From contig DATMFQ010000011.1 in the NCBI GenBank assembly GCA_035556075.1, forward strand, positions 4,195-68,194: 64,000 nt of DNA. Direction: 5' to 3'. Source of the DNA: 73-13 sp035556075 (GTDB taxonomy: Bacteria; Actinomycetota; Actinomycetes; Actinomycetales; Microbacteriaceae). Of the stretch, positions 60,596-64,000 are shown piece by piece. Numbering within the stretch: the first letter of the stretch is position 1; each line of letters starts with the position of its first letter. The notes under the pieces are model-generated. The model made no database searches, was not told where the DNA came from, and saw nothing but the letters and a program-made list of their open reading frames with translations. A program made the translations under genes and the position numbers.

Positions 60596-60678
60596 CGACA
60601 GGTTGACTTTCCACCCGGACACCTCCGGGCGGGTTCCCCTCTGCTCCGGCGACAGGCTGGACGTAACGGAGATGCAAG

Positions 60679-60816
60679 ATGAGCAAGCGCACCTTCCAGC
60701 CCAATAACCGCCGCCGCGCCAAGGTGCACGGTTTCCGTGCCCGCATGCGCACCCGCGCCGGCCGGGCGATCCTCGCGGCCCGGCGCCGCAAGGGGCGCAC
60801 CGAGCTGTCCGCCTGA
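60679..60816 (+). CDS. rpmH: Large ribosomal subunit protein bL34
   Basis: This 45-residue basic protein begins MSKRTFQPNNRRRAKVHGFR, continues ARMRTRAGRAILAARRRKGR and ends TELSA. This is a textbook bL34, with CGGAG eight bases before the ATG. It is too short for many gene callers. It is followed at a distance of eight bases by rnpA, forming the conserved rpmH-rnpA-yidD-yidC order opposite dnaA. Confidence 0.98.
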   Translation: MSKRTFQPNNRRRAKVHGFRARMRTRAGRAILAARRRKGRTELSA

Positions 60817-60824
60817 CCTCCCGC

Positions 60825-61175
60825 GTGCTCCCCAAGCAGCATCGTCTGACGCGCGCCGCGGAGTTCCGTGCGGCCATGCGGGCGGGACGCCGCCGCGCAG
60901 GGACGATCCTCGTGACCCACATCGCGCCGTCGAGCCCCTCGGCTCCGGCGCGATTCGGGTTCATCGTGTCAAAAGCCGTCGGGAATGCCGTGGTGCGAAA
61001 CCGCGTGAAGCGGCGCCTCAGGGCCCTCGCCGCCGAGCACCTGGCCGGAGCGCTCGGCGGTGCCGACAGCGCCGACATTGTCGTGCGAGCGCTGCCGCCC
61101 GCGGCGGACGCAAGCTATCCAGTACTGCGAGCCGAGCTCCTCGAGCAGCTCGGACCGCGGGCGGTGCCAGCATGA
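60825..61175 (+). CDS. rnpA: Ribonuclease P protein component
   Basis: This 116-residue protein starts at a GTG (MLPKQHRLTRAAEFRAAMRA) and shows the RNase P protein core: RFGFIVSKAVGNAVVRNRVK (RNR motif) followed by RRLRALAAEHL. It binds the RNase P RNA and helps process tRNA 5' ends. Its stop overlaps the yidD start (ATGA). The RNA subunit is not in this window. Confidence 0.96.
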   Translation: MLPKQHRLTRAAEFRAAMRAGRRRAGTILVTHIAPSSPSAPARFGFIVSKAVGNAVVRNRVKRRLRALAAEHLAGALGGADSADIVVRALPPAADASYPVLRAELLEQLGPRAVPA

Positions 61176-61579
61176 CCGCGGTGACCCACGACGTGGCCGC
61201 GGGGGGGAGCGGGATCGCGCGCCGCGCATTCGTCCCGTCACTGTTGCCGAGGAATGCGGCGGTCGCCATCCTCGCTGGCTACCGGGCGGTCGTCTCCCCC
61301 ATCTACGGCCAGGTGTGCCGCTACTACCCGAGCTGCTCGCGGTACGCGTTGACGGCCATCCAGGAGCATGGCGTGCTGCGTGGCATCTGGCTCGGCACGC
61401 TGCGGATCGCGCGCTGCCATCCCTGGGCTCGAGGCGGGATCGACGATGTCCCCGCCGCGAAACGCGGGCACGCGGTCGTGGGCCGCGGCGGTTTCGTGCT
61501 CGACATCGCCCCGCACGACCACTGCGATCACCGTGACGGCGTCCGCGCCGAGGAGAGGACGATCCACCGGCATGTTTGA
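61172..61579 (+). CDS. yidD: Membrane protein insertion efficiency factor YidD
   Basis: The ATG at 61172 overlaps the rnpA stop; the open frame further upstream is a shadow. The 135-residue protein has a non-family N-terminal extension of about 25 residues, then the YidD core AVAILAGYRAVVSPIYGQVC and RYYPSCSRYALTAIQEHGVL with CHPWARGGIDDVP. The C-terminal tail (GHAVVGRGGFVLDIAPHDHC) is long for the family. YidD assists YidC-dependent insertion. Its stop overlaps the yidC start by eight bases. Confidence 0.94.
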   Translation: MTAVTHDVAAGGSGIARRAFVPSLLPRNAAVAILAGYRAVVSPIYGQVCRYYPSCSRYALTAIQEHGVLRGIWLGTLRIARCHPWARGGIDDVPAAKRGHAVVGRGGFVLDIAPHDHCDHRDGVRAEERTIHRHV

Positions 61580-62549
61580 ATTCTTCGGGACCCTGCTGTG
61601 GCCGCTGAAGTGGGTCATCGAGCTCATCCTCGTGAGCTTCCACCAGCTGCTCACGCTGATCGGCCTGCACGCGGACCAGGGGCTCACCTGGATCCTCTCG
61701 ATCGTCGGCCTCACGCTCATCGTGCGCGCTGCGCTCATCCCGCTCTTCGTGAAGCAGATCAAGTCGCAGCGCAAGATGCTCGAGGTCGCGCCCGAGCTCA
61801 AGCGGATCCAGGACAAGTACAAGGGTAAGAAGGACCAGTACTCCCGCGAGGCGATGTCGCGCGAGACAATGGCGCTGTACGGGAAGCACGGGACAAACCC
61901 GTTTGCCTCCTGCCTGCCGATGCTCGTGCAGATGCCGATCTTCCTGTCGCTGTTTTACACGCTCAACGACGCGGTGCACTCAATCGACTCGGGCAAGGGC
62001 GGGGTCGGCCTCCTCAACCTTGAACTGGCACAGTCCTTCGGGAACGCAGACTTCCTCGGTGCACCGCTCGCGTCGACGCTGCAGCATGGTTTCAACGACG
62101 GCAACATCGCCACGATCGTCATCGCGATCCTCATGATCGTGGTGATGACGGGTGCGCAGTTCATCACGCAGCTGCAGATCATGGCGAAGAACCAGACGCC
62201 GGAGATGAAGTCGTCGCCGATGTACAAGCAGCAGCGGATCCTGCTGTACATCCTGCCGCTCGTCTTCGTCTTCACGAGCTTCTATTTCCCGCTCGGCGTC
62301 ATGTTCTACTGGGTCGCCTCGAACCTGTGGACCGTCGGCCAGCAATTCTTCGTCATCCGCAACATGCCGACGCCGGGCTCTGAGGCGGCGCTCGCTCGTG
62401 AGGCGCGCCTCGCGAAGCGTCGTCAGCGCCTGGGGCTCCCGGATCCCGAGGACACCACGGGTGCCGCGGCGATCGAGGAGTCGAAATCCACCCAGCGGCA
62501 GCAGCCGGTGAGTAAGAATCGTGCCAAGAAGAAGGGGCCGCGGAAGTGA
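61572..62549 (+). CDS. yidC: Membrane protein insertase YidC
   Basis: This 325-residue protein begins MFEFFGTLLWPLKWVIELIL at the ATG at 61572. Five membrane helices are visible, with LTWILSIVGLTLIVRAALIP, the coiled C1 loop (LEVAPELKRIQDKYKGKKDQ) and SCLPMLVQMPIFLSLFYTLN, the hallmark sequence of YidC/Oxa1. The C-terminal tail is basic. It inserts membrane proteins alone or with SecYEG. The gene overlaps the jag start by four bases. Confidence 0.97.
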   Translation: MFEFFGTLLWPLKWVIELILVSFHQLLTLIGLHADQGLTWILSIVGLTLIVRAALIPLFVKQIKSQRKMLEVAPELKRIQDKYKGKKDQYSREAMSRETMALYGKHGTNPFASCLPMLVQMPIFLSLFYTLNDAVHSIDSGKGGVGLLNLELAQSFGNADFLGAPLASTLQHGFNDGNIATIVIAILMIVVMTGAQFITQLQIMAKNQTPEMKSSPMYKQQRILLYILPLVFVFTSFYFPLGVMFYWVASNLWTVGQQFFVIRNMPTPGSEAALAREARLAKRRQRLGLPDPEDTTGAAAIEESKSTQRQQPVSKNRAKKKGPRK

Positions 62550-63019
62550 GTGCTGAGGACGTCGTCGAGCGTGACGAGGCGGATGTCGCCGCTGACTACA
62601 TCGAGGAGCTCCTCGACATCGCGGATCTTGACGGAGACATCGATATCGACGACAGCGGCTCGCGCATCGTCATCTCCGTGACCGCGTCGGAGGATCCGGC
62701 CGGGTTGCGGGCGCTGGCGAAGCCCGACACCGTCTCCGCCTTGCAGGAGCTGACGCGGCTCGCCGTGCAGGCGCGAACCGGTGAATTCTCCCGGCTCATC
62801 CTCGATATCGGCGGTTCGCGTGACCAGCGAGCTGGCGAGCTCGCCGCGCTCGTCGAGGCGGCCGTCGAGCGGATCGAGGCCGGTGCCGCGTCGGCCGCAC
62901 TCCCCCCGATGTCGTCGTATGAGCGCAAGCTTGTCCACGACCTCGTCGCCGAGCGGGGCTTCGCCTCCGAGTCTGAGGGCGAAGGCCGGGATCGGCACAC
63001 GGTCGTCCGCCGCGCCTGA
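62546..63019 (+). CDS. jag: Jag/KhpB-like KH-R3H RNA-binding protein
   Basis: This 157-residue protein overlaps yidC by four bases (GTGA). The KH-like domain occupies residues about 40-90 (DSGSRIVISVTASEDPAGLR, SALQELTRLAVQARTGEFSR), and the R3H domain ends the protein (MSSYERKLVHDLVAERGFAS). Jag/KhpB with its partner KhpA binds RNA and affects cell elongation and envelope. The acidic N-terminus lacks the longer jag_N domain of firmicutes, as is usual in actinobacteria. Confidence 0.94.
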   Translation: MSAEDVVERDEADVAADYIEELLDIADLDGDIDIDDSGSRIVISVTASEDPAGLRALAKPDTVSALQELTRLAVQARTGEFSRLILDIGGSRDQRAGELAALVEAAVERIEAGAASAALPPMSSYERKLVHDLVAERGFASESEGEGRDRHTVVRRA

Positions 63020-63026
63020 TCGGCGA

Positions 63027-63042
63027 TGTTTCACGTGGAACA
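63027..63042. other. parS: parS centromere site 1
   Basis: TGTTTCACGTGGAACA lies between jag and rsmG and differs from the ParB consensus TGTTTCACGTGAAACA at one position. It should load ParB for chromosome segregation; the parA and parB genes are expected just past the right edge. Confidence 0.92.
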
Positions 63043-63084
63043 CCCTGCTGTCGGCACCCGGGCACACTTGGCAGGATTGACGCC

Positions 63085-63711
63085 GTGACCGACATCGAGT
63101 TGGAGCCGCCCGCTGCGGCGGTCCTCTTCGGTCCGCAGATCGAGCGAGCCCGCGCATTCACTGCGGCGCTGGCGTCGCAGGGCGAGCCGCTCGGGCTCAT
63201 CGGTCCGCTCGAGCGGTCACGGATCTGGACCCGACATGTGCTGAACTCCGCGCTTGTCGCGCGGCTGCTACGCCCGGGGCGCGTCGGCGACGTCGGCAGC
63301 GGCGGCGGGCTACCCGGTCTCGTCCTCGCGATCGCCCGGCCGGACGTGCGGTTTGTCCTCATCGAGCCGATGGAGCGACGCACCGACTGGTTGCACGCCC
63401 AGATCGAGGAGCTCGGGCTGACGAATGCGACGGTCGAGCGAGCGCGGGCCGAGGACTCCGCGGAGCGTGGCCGACTCGACCAGGTGACGGCACGGGCAGT
63501 CTCTGCGCTGAAGACACTGATCCCCGCGGTGGCCCCGCTGGTGCGGCCCGGAGGTGAGCTCATCCTCATGAAGGGCGCGCGGGTCGAGGCGGAGCGCGAT
63601 GCGGCCGCGAAGCAGATCGCCAGAGCGAAGCTGTCCGACATCGAGGTGCTCGAGCTGTCGGAGCCGGGACTGCGTGAATCGACGAGGGTGTTCCGCGCGA
63701 TCGTCGGCTGA
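63085..63711 (+). CDS. rsmG: 16S rRNA (guanine-N7) methyltransferase RsmG
   Basis: This 208-residue protein starts at a GTG (MTDIELEPPAAAVLFGPQIE). The SAM-binding motif is RVGDVGSGGGLPGLVLAIAR, and the family also shows IEPMERRTDWL and VTARAVSALKTLIPAVAPLV. RsmG methylates G527 (E. coli numbering) of 16S rRNA, and its loss gives low-level streptomycin resistance. It is flanked by two parS sites. Confidence 0.97.
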   Translation: MTDIELEPPAAAVLFGPQIERARAFTAALASQGEPLGLIGPLERSRIWTRHVLNSALVARLLRPGRVGDVGSGGGLPGLVLAIARPDVRFVLIEPMERRTDWLHAQIEELGLTNATVERARAEDSAERGRLDQVTARAVSALKTLIPAVAPLVRPGGELILMKGARVEAERDAAAKQIARAKLSDIEVLELSEPGLRESTRVFRAIVG

Positions 63712-63715
63712 GCGG

Positions 63716-63731
63716 TGTTTCACGTGGAACA
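63716..63731. other. parS: parS centromere site 2
   Basis: A second exact copy of TGTTTCACGTGGAACA begins five bases after the rsmG stop. It has the same one-base deviation from consensus as site 1, which suggests the local ParB accepts or prefers this version. Confidence 0.92.
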
Positions 63732-63787
63732 CGACGCGACGCGGCAGTCGATGAGGCGACGGTCGATTCCCTGGTTGGGTGCGACCG

Positions 63788-63997
63788 CTAAGGTGCTGCT
63801 GGTGTCGCGGCGCTCCCCCCGAGCTGGTTGACGAGCTCCGTGACCTGCTCGAGCCAGGGACGAATCGCATCGGCCGCGGTGATGGTGAGCACGATGGCAG
63901 CCGCAGCGAACAGTGCGACCGTGACGGCAGCAAACAACCACACCCCTCGCTTCCGCACCGGCTCATCGTATCCGCGCCGATCCCCGCCGCCCCCCAA
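63788..63997 (-). CDS. Small membrane protein at right edge
   Basis: A 69-residue frame runs leftward from near the window edge; its start (a TTG at 63997) is weak, and the true start may lie outside. The body is a basic stretch (RKRG), one membrane helix (VWLFAAVTVALFAAAAIVLT) and an outside helix (ITAADAIRPWLEQVTELVNQ) with an Ala/Pro tail. It is convergent with rsmG. No function is recognised. Confidence 0.5.
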   Translation of the reverse strand: MGGGGDRRGYDEPVRKRGVWLFAAVTVALFAAAAIVLTITAADAIRPWLEQVTELVNQLGGSAATPAAP

Positions 63998-64000
63998 TGT

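Noticed and set aside
60500..61078. N-terminal extension of dnaA through the rpmH/rnpA region
   Set aside because: The open frame continues, but it is antisense to rnpA and rpmH and lacks DnaA domain I features before VDDVADLW.
1..64000. GAATGCG as a Chi or FtsK-orienting sequence
   Set aside because: Such signals are strongly skewed to one strand per replichore. Left of the origin I see about 31 in one orientation and 26 in the other, which shows no useful skew.
1..64000. CRISPR array
   Set aside because: No regularly spaced direct repeats and no cas genes were seen anywhere in the window.

Overview
The window is high-GC DNA from an actinobacterium. The dnaA-oriC-dnaN core, NucS in place of MutSL-type repair, the fhaA/fhaB/pstP/rodA/pbpA/pknA/pknB cluster, crgA and a class E sortase together point to the Microbacteriaceae or a close relative. 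The family-level call is an inference from gene content and order.

Layout. 1-7.1 kb: a partial M13 peptidase, a DUF559 protein flanked by GGGAGGG repeats, an MFS exporter, nucS, a lipoprotein and a CPA1 antiporter. 7.2-16.3 kb: tRNA-Leu and the co-oriented cell-wall/division signalling operon. 16.3-19.6 kb: trpG, a 54-aa membrane protein, sortase E, crgA, a rhomboid protease and a peptidyl-prolyl isomerase. 19.6-25.7 kb: surface and metabolic genes, including a beta-propeller protein with an LPPTG sorting signal. 25.9-32.7 kb: a complete type I restriction-modification system (hsdM-hsdS-hsdR) with a divergent XRE regulator. 33-42.3 kb: mgtE, a PAP2 phosphatase, and a catabolic/transport cluster (TPP enzyme, ABC importer, MarR, FAD monooxygenase). 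42.5-50.5 kb: a degraded integrative element next to tRNA-Ala. It carries an HTH protein, a Schlafen/AlbA_2 protein, two small element-type genes (one broken by an in-frame TGA), a three-gene ABC-three-component (ABC-3C) conflict system, and a DprA-like gene running into a serine recombinase that has lost its catalytic domain. 50.5-64 kb: tRNA-Ala, tRNA-Ile, DUF3566, gyrA, gyrB, dciA, recF, dnaN, oriC, dnaA, then rpmH, rnpA, yidD, yidC, jag, parS, rsmG, parS.

How it fits together. The origin lies at about 58.8-59.05 kb, and most genes near it are read away from it. In related genomes (established knowledge, recalled) the gyrA/tRNA block lies close to ppiA/crgA/sortase/trpG/pknB. Here about 31 kb of accessory DNA, including two defence systems, separates them.

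The most unusual signals are two. One is a short motif, GAATGCG/CGCATTC, found about 60 times on both strands in genes and spacers. The other is four copies of a roughly 76-bp intergenic element built from inverted pairs of that motif plus AGTACT blocks. The organisation resembles the DNA-uptake-sequence/terminator pairs of naturally competent bacteria, but the function here is unknown. All counts were made by eye.
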